Source: Acidobacteriota bacterium
GTDB taxonomy: Bacteria > Acidobacteriota > Terriglobia > Terriglobales > Acidobacteriaceae
Length of the DNA: 64,000 nucleotides
NCBI GenBank assembly: GCA_013289765.1
Contig: JABCZI010000004.1
Coordinates: 186,001 to 250,000 of the forward strand
Reading direction: 5' to 3'
In this document: positions 17,576 through 26,397 of the stretch, one piece after another
Layout of the letters: every line of letters begins with the position of its first letter
Numbering within the stretch: position 1 is the first letter of the stretch
Made by a program: the position numbers and the translations under genes
Notes under the pieces: generated by a model
Databases searched by the model: none
What the model was told of the DNA's origin: nothing
Seen by the model: the letters and a program-made list of their open reading frames with translations, nothing else

Positions 17576-17971
17576 ATGAGTAAAGCAATCAGAACTATCG
17601 TGACCCTTGTGGTCAGCGTAGTGCTGTTCAGCGCGATGACGATGGCCCAGGCTGGCGTGAACAATACCGAAAAAGATAACAATAAGGAGCACCATAGCAG
17701 GCTCGCAAAAGTCGCGTTCTGGCGCAATCACAAAGACGCAGACAAGAACGCGAAGCAAGCCGCGGCCACGCAGGAGCCGTCGAAACAGGCGCAGGCTAAG
17801 ACAGCGCAGGTCAAACCGGCGTCGGCCAAACAGGTTGCTGGCAAGAAGGACCAGAAGCAGGAGCAGCATGCCAGCAACGTGAGCAAGCCTTCCACCAAGA
17901 AGACACCTGCTGCGAACAAGACGAAGCCGCAACAGGCGCAAGATCCCAAGACAGCTTCGTTAAAGCAATAG
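17576..17971 (+). CDS. Small secreted Lys/Ala/Gln-rich protein
   Basis: A 131-residue protein with a clear signal peptide (about residues 1-25, ending MAQA) and a strong ribosome site GGGAGG before the ATG. The mature part is low-complexity and highly basic, dominated by Lys, Ala and Gln with some Pro and Thr, and no cysteines. It is probably intrinsically disordered in the periplasm or bound to an anionic surface such as LPS or nucleic acid. No family is recognised. The composition suggests coding despite low complexity because the frame is uninterrupted and the signal peptide is well formed. Confidence 0.65.
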   Translation: MSKAIRTIVTLVVSVVLFSAMTMAQAGVNNTEKDNNKEHHSRLAKVAFWRNHKDADKNAKQAAATQEPSKQAQAKTAQVKPASAKQVAGKKDQKQEQHASNVSKPSTKKTPAANKTKPQQAQDPKTASLKQ

Positions 17972-18022
17972 GCGGGTGGCCCAGGCTTTTGCTCTCGCTG
18001 GCATCAGCTACACAGTGGGTGC

Positions 18023-18055
18023 CCCGTTCCTTCGCGTCCTTTGCGAAGGGGCGGG
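18023..18055. repeat. 13-bp hairpin, dispersed-palindrome type
   Basis: CCCGTTCCTTCGC pairs with GCGAAGGGGCGGG (two G-T pairs) around a 7-base loop, between convergent genes. There is no T tract. It could act as a weak bidirectional terminator, or may be a member of a dispersed GC-rich repeat. Confidence 0.5.
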
Positions 18056-18166
18056 ACACAGGAATGCCTGCACAACTGGGTTGGTCACGAGCCCCGCGAC
18101 ATAACAAATCAAATAGTTCCGGCAGCCATCGCCGTCCACCCTTGTCCCCCGCTTATGTCCCCCAGC

Positions 18167-18466
18167 TTATTTTTCTAAGACTTTTTCCGCTTTGCGGTCG
18201 TTAGCGTGTTCCTTCTTTGCGGCGCGCGCCAGGTCGCCGAGTGGAACCACGTAAATCGGAGTTCCCAGCTCCCAGAGTGGAACCTCGCCTTTTGCGTAGC
18301 TGTAAGCCGAACTCTCGTACAGGCTCGATTCCTGTGCCATCGCATGCTGGGAAGCGTGCTGCGGATGCTCGCTGAACCGAAGAGGCTGCACCTCGCTGCT
18401 GATAATGCTCTGGGAAAATGCGGAAGTGGCGCAAAGAATGACCAGAGTTCCGAGTACCGTTTTCAT
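18167..18466 (-). CDS. Small secreted protein, hypothetical
   Basis: A 99-residue protein from ATG 18466 (AGGAA upstream). It has a signal peptide (MKTVLGTLVILCATSAFSQ), then a polar region with HPQHASQHAMAQESS and a conserved-looking WELGTPIYVVPLGDLAR stretch, ending in a lysine/glutamate-rich tail. No family is recognised. A longer start at 18532 would put 22 polar residues before the signal peptide. It is convergent with the Lys/Ala/Gln-rich protein gene. Confidence 0.6.
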   Translation of the reverse strand: MKTVLGTLVILCATSAFSQSIISSEVQPLRFSEHPQHASQHAMAQESSLYESSAYSYAKGEVPLWELGTPIYVVPLGDLARAAKKEHANDRKAEKVLEK

Positions 18467-18712
18467 GAAATTGTTCCTGTCCGGGGAGGATCTTGGCTCG
18501 TGCAGGTAAGTGCAAGCCTCATACCATTTCATGACTCCTGCAGCTGGACTTATACGGCGCTCTCAACAGCGAAAGCAATTCTTTTCACCTATGTGGAACA
18601 AGGCCTGCCAGAAGGCGCTGGTGCGGGAAGGCCCGAGGTTACAGAGGTAACCCGCAGGCGCTTGTAGAAATTCTCCGGAGTGCAATCGCCAGGTTACAAC
18701 AGTTGTGCGAAA

Positions 18713-19030
18713 ATGCCCGTGATGAAGGATGAGATGCTGGAAGAGATTAAACGGGGAGAGCATCGAGTGCCGCGTTGGATAACCGTCCTCTGGCTGGCAT
18801 TTGTTGTCAGTCTAGCATTGGCGTCGATAGTTATGGCCGTCCGGGTGAACTGTGATCTTGTGCGAACGCTCGGCTTCCTCGCGGCCAGTTCTATGCTCAT
18901 CTTCATACTTTCTGCTGTTGCGTACCTAGCGCTGTACGGGCTAAGCATACTGCTGGAGGGACTCGACTATCACAAGACCCACTGCGACGACAGCAAGCGC
19001 TGGGCAGGGATGGCGGACTTCATGCGATGA
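18713..19030 (+). CDS. Small membrane protein, two transmembrane segments, hypothetical
   Basis: About 105 residues with two hydrophobic helices (WITVLWLAFVVSLALASIVM and a second around LGFLAASSMLIFILSAVAYL), flanked by charged cytoplasmic ends. The start is uncertain: ATGs at 18713, 18722 and 18734 are all in frame, and the last has AAGGA four bases upstream. I do not recognise the family. It is convergent with the AAA ATPase gene. Confidence 0.5.
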   Translation: MPVMKDEMLEEIKRGEHRVPRWITVLWLAFVVSLALASIVMAVRVNCDLVRTLGFLAASSMLIFILSAVAYLALYGLSILLEGLDYHKTHCDDSKRWAGMADFMR

Positions 19031-19140
19031 CTGTCGGTCTGGCAACGGCTCAGATTGGCGAAACATCGCGATTTCACTCATTGACCGGTTCTGAGTGCTA
19101 TCTCTGTTGTCATCTTGTCGTCAATGATCATCTGCCCACC

Positions 19141-19172
19141 AAATAAAAAAGGCGCCGGAGGGTACCGGCGCC
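19141..19172 (-). terminator. Rho-independent terminator of the AAA ATPase gene
   Basis: GGCGCCGG and CCGGCGCC form a perfect 8-bp stem with a 6-base loop, followed on the minus strand by TTTTTTATTT. It lies 52 bases after the minus-strand stop. A second GACTCGCG/CGCGAGTC hairpin (19179-19205) precedes it. Confidence 0.85.
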
Positions 19173-19223
19173 CGAGGGGACTCGCGAGATGCGGTCACGC
19201 GAGTCGGGAAACAACTCTAAAAA

Positions 19224-20387
19224 TCATTTGCTCTCCGCGATCGGGCTTGCGCCAAAATCGCGGCGGTTGTTGACGGCGGTACGCGCCGCGCGGACATTCG
19301 GCATATTCGCGGCTGCGGCTCCGTAGCGCTCCAGCAGAACCGGCGCCATGGTGTTTTCGGCTTCCTTGACGAAAATCAACTGGTTTTCCGAAGCCATATC
19401 CACGCGGACAAAATCTCCCAGCTTCACTTGCGCAGTCGCCACGAGATTAGCTAGCGGGAAAACCAGATGCCGCTCGATCGCGCGCTTCAAGTGACGCGCG
19501 CCGTAACGAGGATCGGTGCCTTCCTTCAACAGGAAGCTCTTCGCTCCCGGCGTGCAGTTGAATACAAACTGATTCGCGCCCGCGGCCATCAGCACGCGCT
19601 GCTGCACCAGTCCCAGTTCGATCTCGAGAATCTGCGAGAGATGCTCGTCGCGCAGAGTCTTGAAGACCACCGTCTTATCGATGCGGTTCATGAACTCCGG
19701 CGTGAACTTTCGCCGTGCGGCTTCAACCGCGGTACGCTGAATCTTGTCGTCAAAATTGTTGTCGACTTCCACCACTCGCGGCGCAAAGCCCAGGCCGCCA
19801 TCCACCAGATCGGTCATCTCGCTGGCCCCCAGGTTCGAGGTCAGGATGATGATGCACTGCGAAAGGTCGACGCGCCGATTGTCGCCGAGCGTCAGCGTAG
19901 CCTTGTCCAGAATCCCCAGCAGCAGTTGCCACAGCGAGTCGCTGGCTTTTTCGATTTCGTCGAACAAAAGAATCGAGAGCTTCAGCTTTTCCGTGTACCA
20001 CTGATTCAACGCTTCCTGCGTGAGCAGCGGATGAGTCTCCCGATGCCCCAGGTATCCCGGAGGCGAACCGATCAACTTCGCAATCTCGTGCGAGTGCTGA
20101 AACTCGGCGCAATCAATCTTGATGCAAGCCCGCGCATCTCCGAACAGCGCCTCCGCCATGGCTTCCACCACGCGCGTTTTGCCCGATCCCGTCGGTCCCA
20201 GGAAAAGCAGGTTCCCGACCGGACGCCCCGGAGCATTCAGCCCCGCCAGAAACATCTGGTAAATCTCGGCGACCTTTTCTACCGCCTGGTCCTGACCCAC
20301 GATACGGCGGCGCAGGGCTGCTTCAAACTCTCCAGCATCGTTGCTGCGGCGATTTGGATCCAGAACTGTCGCGAGATTCGATCTCAT
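19224..20387 (-). CDS. Stand-alone ClpB/ClpA D2-type AAA+ ATPase
   Basis: A 387-residue protein consisting only of one AAA+ module of the Clp second-domain type plus its small C-terminal domain. It shows Walker A GPTGSGKT (residues 64-71), an aromatic pore loop GYLG (111-114), Walker B ILLFDEIE (Asp143-Glu144), sensor 1 LTSNLG and the small-domain GARHLKRAIER with a sensor-2 Arg. The N-domain, the first AAA module and the coiled-coil middle domain of ClpB are missing, and no protease-docking tripeptide is obvious. It should form an ATP-driven hexamer that remodels proteins; the client is unknown. It has its own terminator and no adjacent protease. It could also be called ClpX-like, but no zinc-binding domain is present. 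Confidence 0.8.
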   Translation of the reverse strand: MRSNLATVLDPNRRSNDAGEFEAALRRRIVGQDQAVEKVAEIYQMFLAGLNAPGRPVGNLLFLGPTGSGKTRVVEAMAEALFGDARACIKIDCAEFQHSHEIAKLIGSPPGYLGHRETHPLLTQEALNQWYTEKLKLSILLFDEIEKASDSLWQLLLGILDKATLTLGDNRRVDLSQCIIILTSNLGASEMTDLVDGGLGFAPRVVEVDNNFDDKIQRTAVEAARRKFTPEFMNRIDKTVVFKTLRDEHLSQILEIELGLVQQRVLMAAGANQFVFNCTPGAKSFLLKEGTDPRYGARHLKRAIERHLVFPLANLVATAQVKLGDFVRVDMASENQLIFVKEAENTMAPVLLERYGAAAANMPNVRAARTAVNNRRDFGASPIAESK

Positions 20388-20871
20388 AGATATCAGTCTT
20401 CCCTGTCCTGAGCCGTATGCTCGGCCCTTTGCTTACCGTTACCCCGGACCTTCCAGGCCTTTGTCCCTCGCGGCTCCCCCACTGCTTCAAATGACAAAAT
20501 TTGTCAGTCAAAACCAGCCGCTTGCCTGCCCCGATGGCTCGTCCGGGCCACCTCGGATTCAGCAAGCGTCTGGCCACCGGGCGACTAAAAATAGCGGCAC
20601 GTTTAAACCCTGTATCTCGCTGGATTTAGATGGCCGTCGGCTATATTAGATCAGGCGCGAGTGAAACGGTAACAGGATTGAAGAGAAATACTTTGCGCAA
20701 GGAGGAAAGCGCAATTCCGAGTCGAGAAGTTGAAGCTCTCCCCTGTGCTCCCCCGCGCCCCCTGGGTTGAAGATCTTTTGCCCCCAAAACGAGGGGGAGA
20801 TGACCGGGAGTAACTAGCGGGTTCGATGGCTGCAAGTTAGCATCGCGCTCAGCATCACTCGGAGGATTTCC
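20388..20871. other. 484-bp intergenic region, no gene seen
   Basis: Separates the divergent AAA ATPase and DUF4015 genes. I see no coding frame with a good start, no tRNA-like fold and no strong terminator. It must hold the promoters of both flanking genes, but I could not point to a convincing -35/-10 pair. The only firm element is GGAGGATTTCC immediately before the TTG start at 20872. Confidence 0.5.
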
Positions 20872-22581
20872 TTGCGCCGCTCGTCTGTTCTAATCCTTGC
20901 TGCTCTGTCGTGCGCTCTGTTCGGCGTGGCCGCTGTACAGATGAATCCAAGCCTTACGTTCACTCCAGTGGCGGAGGCGCAAAGCGCTCAGCTCAAGCCC
21001 GCCAGCGCAACCGTCCCGGCGAGCGCCCAGCCTGCGGATATTCCGTCGTCACAGACTCGCGCCGGATTCAGCACTGAGGTCTATACCGCCAAGCGTGGCG
21101 ATAGCATTCCCGCCATCGCCCGCCAGTACTTGCACAAGACTGCCTACCTCACTTCGTCCGAACTTTCCGACGCCATCCGCCACGTAAACGGAGACCGCTC
21201 CGCCAACATATTAAAATCCGGCGAGCAAATCACCATTCCCGGAATTCTCCCCGCGCCCATCGTCGAGAAAACTTTCCCAGTCGCCAAAGATTTCGAAGTC
21301 CGCGCCATCTACCTGACCGGCATCATGGCTGCCAGCGACCACGGACTTCGCATCATCCGCCACTGGCGCGAAGTCGGCGGCAACGCCATCGTCTTCGACA
21401 TCAAGGATTCTGACGGCAGCATCACCATTCCCTACGAACATCCGTTGCTCGGCAAGCATCAGGTTTACATCCATGACTTGCCGAAGTTCATTCATTTCGT
21501 GCACTCGCAGAACATGCACGCCATCGCCCGCATCGCCATCTTCCGCGACGAACGAATGGTGGTCGAGCATCCGGAACTGGCAATTCAATCGCGAAAAAAT
21601 CATGCGCCCTGGCGCGAAAACGGCAAGCTCGTCTGGACCGATCCTTCGCAACCCAAAGTTCAGGATTTCGACATCGCCCTCGCCAAATTCGTAGCCCAGT
21701 CCGGCGCCGACGAAATCCAATTCGACTACGTCCGCTTCCCTGCCGAAGGCGATCAGAAAGACGCAGCCTTCTTCTATCAAGCCGGCCAGCCCGAAGTAAC
21801 TCAAGCCGATGCCGCGAAGGAACCGGAATCATGTGGCAACGGCCGCCTCGGCCGTCCCGCCAAAGCGAAGCGAGGCGGAACCGCCACGAAAGCCGGCGCG
21901 AAGCAAGCCGAAGCCATGACGAAACCGGAAGCCCAGCAACCCGAAACCACTGCGTCCCCCGCTGTCTGTAAAGCGGCCCCGCGCGGCCCGCAACGCTCCG
22001 ACGTCATCACCGCTTTCCTGAAAAGAGCCTATGCCGAACTCCATCCCACCGGCGCGCTGCTCTCACTCGACGTCTTCGGCGTGATGGCTTGGCAGCGTCC
22101 CGTCGACCTCGCCCACACTGGACAGGACATCGTCGGCATGGCGAAATATTGCGACGTGCTCTCGCCCATGATCTACCCCTCGCACTTCTTCGGCATGGAT
22201 AACATCGCTCACCCCGGCGACGCCCCCGAGCATTTCATCGGCGAATCCATGGCGCGCTTCGAGTTGATCACCAAAGGCAGCGGTGTCGTGATCCGCCCCT
22301 GGCTGCAAGCCTTCCGCTGGCGCACCAAAACATATTCTCCCGAATACATCAAAGTGCAAGTCGCCACCGCCAAAGAAAAAGGCGGCATCGGATTCTTGTT
22401 CTGGAACGCCGCCAACGATTACAGCAAGCCCTACGAAGCTATGCCCGAAATGCGCGCCGCCAACGCCAAAGAAAAAGACAAAGCTAAATTCTTTCGTGGC
22501 GACGAACTGCCAGGCGCAACCGTAAAGGCCAGCCTTACGCCCGCTTCCCCGGTTCCAACCTCCGAAACCCCACGCCACTAG
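20872..22581 (+). CDS. Putative glycoside hydrolase (DUF4015) with LysM-like N-terminal module
   Basis: A 569-residue secreted protein starting at TTG (GGAGG seven bases upstream). It has a signal segment (residues ~1-36), a LysM-like region (YTAKRGDSIPAIARQY ... GEQITIPG, ~65-122) and then the DUF4015 TIM-barrel: EVRAIYLTGIMAA, NAIVFDIKDSDG, ARIAIFRDE, DEIQFDYVRFPAEG (Asp/Glu near residues 281-293), FGVMAWQRP and LSPMIYPSHF. Known members are putative polysaccharide or peptidoglycan-associated hydrolases; the LysM-like part would anchor it to the cell wall. A low-complexity insertion at ~319-360 interrupts the barrel between the conserved VRFPAEG and DVITAFLKRAY, and part of it is encoded by a palindromic repeat. 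Confidence 0.75.
   Translation: MRRSSVLILAALSCALFGVAAVQMNPSLTFTPVAEAQSAQLKPASATVPASAQPADIPSSQTRAGFSTEVYTAKRGDSIPAIARQYLHKTAYLTSSELSDAIRHVNGDRSANILKSGEQITIPGILPAPIVEKTFPVAKDFEVRAIYLTGIMAASDHGLRIIRHWREVGGNAIVFDIKDSDGSITIPYEHPLLGKHQVYIHDLPKFIHFVHSQNMHAIARIAIFRDERMVVEHPELAIQSRKNHAPWRENGKLVWTDPSQPKVQDFDIALAKFVAQSGADEIQFDYVRFPAEGDQKDAAFFYQAGQPEVTQADAAKEPESCGNGRLGRPAKAKRGGTATKAGAKQAEAMTKPEAQQPETTASPAVCKAAPRGPQRSDVITAFLKRAYAELHPTGALLSLDVFGVMAWQRPVDLAHTGQDIVGMAKYCDVLSPMIYPSHFFGMDNIAHPGDAPEHFIGESMARFELITKGSGVVIRPWLQAFRWRTKTYSPEYIKVQVATAKEKGGIGFLFWNAANDYSKPYEAMPEMRAANAKEKDKAKFFRGDELPGATVKASLTPASPVPTSETPRH
21829..21876 (+). repeat. Palindromic repeat element inserted in the DUF4015 coding sequence
   Basis: Begins TCATGTGG, contains a perfect 7-bp hairpin ACGGCCG/CGGCCGT (21839-21855) and a second weaker CGCC/GGCG hairpin around GCGAAGCGA. 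The order of parts matches the copies at 35887-35939 and 47911-47961. It encodes ESCGNGRLGRPAKAKRGG in the protein. Confidence 0.55.
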
Positions 22582-22728
22582 CCGGGAGCCGACACCGCGC
22601 GCTCCGCCAGACAAGGGTAATCCTGTCCTGATTTTCTGCTCTTTTGCACGGCAACCCCCTCCCGCGACCGCGGCATCTGATTTCGCGCAATCGACGGGTT
22701 TCTCCAAGGACCTCCCCAAACACGCCCC

Positions 22729-24957
22729 ATGAACAAAACATACCTTCGCAGCGTTGGTTTCGGCATCGCGCTTCTAACCTTTTTGCAGCTCGGATGTAGC
22801 AGCAGCGGCACGAAGACCACGCCGCCGCCCGTCACCCCCCAGATCACGCAATTCAGCGCGAGTCCCACCGCCGTGACTGCTGGCACGACCACCACCATCA
22901 CCTGGGCGACCACCAATGCCACGTCCGTCACCATTGCTCCCGCCGTACAAACCGGCACCGCCGCGCTGCCTACCTCCGGATCAGCGACTGTGACCATGAC
23001 CGCCACGACCACCTATACCATTACCGCCACGGCGTCTAACGGCACCACAGCAACCCAATCGGTCAAGGTCACTGTGACAGCGGCCCCGATCATCCCCGTA
23101 ATTACCCAATTCACCGCCAGTCCCACGGACGTGAATAGCGGCCAGACATCCACCATCACTTGGGCCACCACCAACGCCGCCTCGGTTACGATTTCTCCGG
23201 CCGTGCCTCAATCGGACGACTCAGGCCCGCTCCCCACTTCCGGATCATCCGTCGCGCCCATCCTCGCTACCACCACCTACACCCTCACCGCCACTTCGTC
23301 GGATGGCACCACCGCGACCGCCACCGTCACCGTTAACGTTCCCTTCACCCTCAGTCTCAGCGTATCGCCCGCGACCATCACCGCAGGCTCGACCGCAACC
23401 TTGTCCTGGCAAATTACCGCCGGCACGGCCACGGCGCTCTCCATCGACAATGGCGTGTGCTCGCCCTGTACCCTGCCAAGCTCTTCCGCCACCGTGAAGC
23501 CCAATGTCACCACCACCTATACCGCTACCGCCACGGCGTCGGATGGCAGCTCAATCACCGCAATCGCAACCCTGACCGTCAGCCCCGCGCCCTTGGGCGT
23601 CATCAAACACATCTTCTACATGCTGCAGGAAAATCGTTCCTTCGACATGTACTTTGGACAACTTCCCGCCTGGCGCACGCCGCGCCTCCAGGCGGCCGGC
23701 ATTACCGACACTTCTACCATCGATGTCTTCAATCCCTCCGTAACCCTGACCAACCACAACACTGGCGCAACCGTCACGCCATTCCACGAGACTACTGTCT
23801 GCACGGAAAATCTCAGCCCCGCCTGGGACGAAAGCCATCACGACGTGGCCCTAACCGGCGGTGACGGTGCCTGGACCACTACCACCACTTTCACTGCTAG
23901 CGATTTCAGCATGAACAATTTTCTCGACACCACGAACAACGTCGCGGAAAAATACGATCCGAATGGCACTCGCGCCATGGGCTACTACAACCAGTCGGAC
24001 TTGCCCTACTACTACGACCTCGCCAGCTTCTTCGCCACCAGCGACACCTGGCACTCGCCCATCCTCGCCAATACCGTGCCCAACCGGATGTATCTCATGG
24101 CCGCCACGTCCTTCGGTCACGAATATCCCGACAACACCGGCCATCCGTTATACGCCGCGCCCACCATCTTCCACGCCATGAACAACGCGAACGTAAGCTG
24201 GCTTTATTACTACAAAGATGGAATCTTTCTCTCTAACTTTGCCGACTTCCAGGATGCGAAGATTGGGCCGAAGACTTTCCCGGTAAGCGATCTACTGGCG
24301 CGCCTGGGCGGATCGTGCAGCGGCACCCCTTGCAACGCCGACCAGGCTTTGCCTGAAGTCATCTTCATCGACAGCGCCTCGGGCGGCAGTGGACTCGACG
24401 AGCATCCCGACAACAACATCCAGAGCGGCGCCGCCTACGTCCAATCAATCATCAGCGCACTCATGCAGAGCACTGCCTGGTACGATTCCATCTTCATCCT
24501 CACCTACGATGAAAGCGGCGGCCTCTACGACCACGTAGCGCCCTTCATGGTTCCAGAACCCGACAGCTATCAGCCGGGCCAATGCCCCGACCCCAATAAC
24601 GGCTCAGGCGGCTACTGCGCCGTGGGAAAGTTAGGCGGACAGTTCAACCTGACCGGCCTTCGCGTGCCCATGATTGTGATCTCGCCCTACGCCAAACCCA
24701 ACTTCGTCTCCCACGTTCCGCGCGACTACACCGCAATCCTGGCCTACATCGAGAAGACGTTCAACGTCACCAATCTGACCGCCCGCGACAACTACTGGCT
24801 GCAGAACCCGCAATATGATATGAGCGAGTTCTTCGACCTCACGAACCCCGCCTTGCTGACGCCGCCCGCCGGCGCCCACGCCAGTTCCTGGACAACGTTC
24901 CTGAACCCCCAGACAACCGCCGGCACCTGCAATCAGCAACTGGAAAGCGGCCCGTAA
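22729..24957 (+). CDS. Phospholipase C / acid phosphatase-type phosphoesterase lipoprotein with Ig-like repeats
   Basis: A 742-residue protein. The N-terminus is a lipoprotein signal with a LQLGC lipobox (Cys24). Three Thr/Ser-rich beta-sandwich repeats of about 80 residues follow (each with TWATTNAxSVTI and TTTYTxTAT patterns, residues ~35-290). The enzyme domain opens HIFYMLQENRSFDMYFGQ, the hallmark of the non-haemolytic phospholipase C / AcpA family, where the Glu-Asn pair binds the catalytic metal. Later motifs include FILTYDESGGLYDHVAP and RVPMIVISPYAK. It should be tethered to a membrane and hydrolyse phosphodiester or phosphomonoester bonds outside the cytoplasm. The Ig-like repeats probably act as a stalk. 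Confidence 0.85.
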   Translation: MNKTYLRSVGFGIALLTFLQLGCSSSGTKTTPPPVTPQITQFSASPTAVTAGTTTTITWATTNATSVTIAPAVQTGTAALPTSGSATVTMTATTTYTITATASNGTTATQSVKVTVTAAPIIPVITQFTASPTDVNSGQTSTITWATTNAASVTISPAVPQSDDSGPLPTSGSSVAPILATTTYTLTATSSDGTTATATVTVNVPFTLSLSVSPATITAGSTATLSWQITAGTATALSIDNGVCSPCTLPSSSATVKPNVTTTYTATATASDGSSITAIATLTVSPAPLGVIKHIFYMLQENRSFDMYFGQLPAWRTPRLQAAGITDTSTIDVFNPSVTLTNHNTGATVTPFHETTVCTENLSPAWDESHHDVALTGGDGAWTTTTTFTASDFSMNNFLDTTNNVAEKYDPNGTRAMGYYNQSDLPYYYDLASFFATSDTWHSPILANTVPNRMYLMAATSFGHEYPDNTGHPLYAAPTIFHAMNNANVSWLYYYKDGIFLSNFADFQDAKIGPKTFPVSDLLARLGGSCSGTPCNADQALPEVIFIDSASGGSGLDEHPDNNIQSGAAYVQSIISALMQSTAWYDSIFILTYDESGGLYDHVAPFMVPEPDSYQPGQCPDPNNGSGGYCAVGKLGGQFNLTGLRVPMIVISPYAKPNFVSHVPRDYTAILAYIEKTFNVTNLTARDNYWLQNPQYDMSEFFDLTNPALLTPPAGAHASSWTTFLNPQTTAGTCNQQLESGP

Positions 24958-25000
24958 ACCAAAGGCGCATGCGATGAAGCTCATGTGGGCACCACCCGCT

Positions 25001-25155
25001 CGTGTGGGGACGGGCACTCCTGCGAGCCTGCCCTGAGCGAGCCGAAGGGTCCATGCCGCCCAGCCCGTGTGGGGACAGGCACAACAGCCCGTGTGGGGAC
25101 GGGCACTCCTGCGAGCCTGCCCTGAGCGAAGCCGAAGGGTCCATGCCGCCCAGCC
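25001..25155 (+). repeat. Tandem 65-bp repeats with a partial middle copy
   Basis: Two near-identical copies (25001-25065 and 25090-25155; they differ by one A) each start CGTGTGGGGACGGGCACTCC and contain CCTGCCCTGAGCGA and CCGAAGGGTCCATG. Between them is a 24-base partial copy (25066-25089). The CCTGAGCGAAGCCGAAGGG core is, as I recall, a very widespread repeat in environmental genomes. Confidence 0.85.
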
Positions 25156-25262
25156 GTATCGGGCCGCAGCCGCTCCACAGTTCGCTGAAGGATCGAACTC
25201 GGGAAGGGCACGGCTTTCAGAGGTTGCGGAAAAACAACGAATGCATGCAGTGACGTGGAAGA

Positions 25263-25315
25263 GCGGCGCTTTCAGCGCCGCGTAAGACCTTTAGATCTGT
25301 TCGGGCTTTAGCCCC
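25263..25315. repeat. Two-hairpin intergenic repeat
   Basis: A perfect 8-bp hairpin GCGGCGCT/AGCGCCGC (25263-25281) is followed about 20 bases later by GGGC/GCCC around TTTA (25303-25314). The layout is that of a dispersed acidobacterial palindrome. The rest of the 24958-25480 gap has no coding signal. Confidence 0.5.
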
Positions 25316-25705
25316 CGTGGTCGCATTACTCATCCGCCAGGAGTTTTTCCGCAAGCGCCAACGACACCACCCTCGAACGGAGAGGGCGGATTCGATTGCG
25401 CTCGTGGTGACACACCAGCACTTTTTCCACACCCCCCTTGTGACGTCTGACCTTGCACCCCCCACTAAACTGTAAGTAGTATGCGAACCCGACCAAAGAG
25501 CCTCCCCGAATATCTTTCCACCCTCTCCCCTGCCGAACTAACCTTCGCTAAGTCCCACTTTTTCAATATTTTACGTGCAAACCCTTGGTTATCAAGATTT
25601 TGCGCGGACTCCCTCGATCTCCTCTCCGCCAACTCCATTCCAATCAATAATTTACAAATTCAATCCGCAATTTTTTCTAATCCGGATCCGAAAGGTTCAA
25701 AGTCA

Positions 25706-26278
25706 ATGCTGCTCAACAAGAACACAGGCGCCTGCACTCACATCAAGGTCAACGGAATCCGTTGCGGCTCTCCCTCTCTCTGCGGCGAAGTCTTCTGTTA
25801 CTTCCATCAGCGCATGATCCGCGGCGTGCGCACTCCTGCCAAGTCGCGCCTTCACCCCATCGCCATCATCGAGGATGAGGCCGCCATCCAGGCTTCCCTC
25901 ATGGAGGTCATCAACGCTCTGGTTCGCAACACCATCGATCTCCGCCGCGCCCAACTCATTCTGCGCGCCCTGAACATCGCGGTCAGGAATGCTCCGCGCG
26001 TTCACTTCCAGCTGTCGGAAGAGAAAATGGTCCGCGAAGTTCCCGAGTATTCGCCCCAACCCGAAGCCCAGAAGGCCGTCACGCCTGCCATCCCCGCCCC
26101 ACAAGTTATGCAGGCTAAAGAAACCGAGCCATTTCCCGTCCCCCTTTGTAACATCGCTTCTCGCGCCCCCTCCGTAGATCCTACGCGCCGCAAGCGGCCC
26201 GCTCGAATTGCAGCCTCAGCCCCGGCACGCAGAGCCGTCGCATACGGGCGATCCGGGCAGATTCGGCGTCCCAATTAA
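25706..26278 (+). CDS. Conserved hypothetical protein with Cys/His motif
   Basis: About 190 residues from ATG 25706. The N-terminal half holds CTHIKVNGIRCGSPSLCG and CYFHQRM, a Cys/His cluster that could bind zinc, followed by a helical segment EAAIQASLMEVINALVRN and RRAQLILRALNIAV. The C-terminal ~80 residues are Pro/Arg/Ala-rich and probably disordered. I recognise this pattern as a protein family repeated in acidobacterial genomes, with no assigned function. An in-frame ATG at 25481 would add 75 residues encoded by clearly more AT-rich sequence; I think the shorter start is real because the family normally begins just before the Cys motif. DNA or RNA binding is possible but unproven. Confidence 0.6.
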   Translation: MLLNKNTGACTHIKVNGIRCGSPSLCGEVFCYFHQRMIRGVRTPAKSRLHPIAIIEDEAAIQASLMEVINALVRNTIDLRRAQLILRALNIAVRNAPRVHFQLSEEKMVREVPEYSPQPEAQKAVTPAIPAPQVMQAKETEPFPVPLCNIASRAPSVDPTRRKRPARIAASAPARRAVAYGRSGQIRRPN

Positions 26279-26397
26279 TGCCTTCATCCAACTGGCCCGC
26301 TCGAGCGAACCTCGCTCCTCAGTTGCTCGCGCCCACCAGTAACATTGTGGAAATACGTCTCGGCTATAATGTCTTGTAACGCCGCGAAGGAGTCCGC

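Noticed and set aside
20641-20835. Small minus-strand frame in the AAA-DUF4015 gap
   Set aside because: No good start signal, no recognised motif, and Gly/Arg-rich composition typical of chance frames.
24958-25480. Possible CRISPR array because of short repeats
   Set aside because: Repeat units are 65 bp and tandem with one partial copy; there are no regular spacers and no cas genes.
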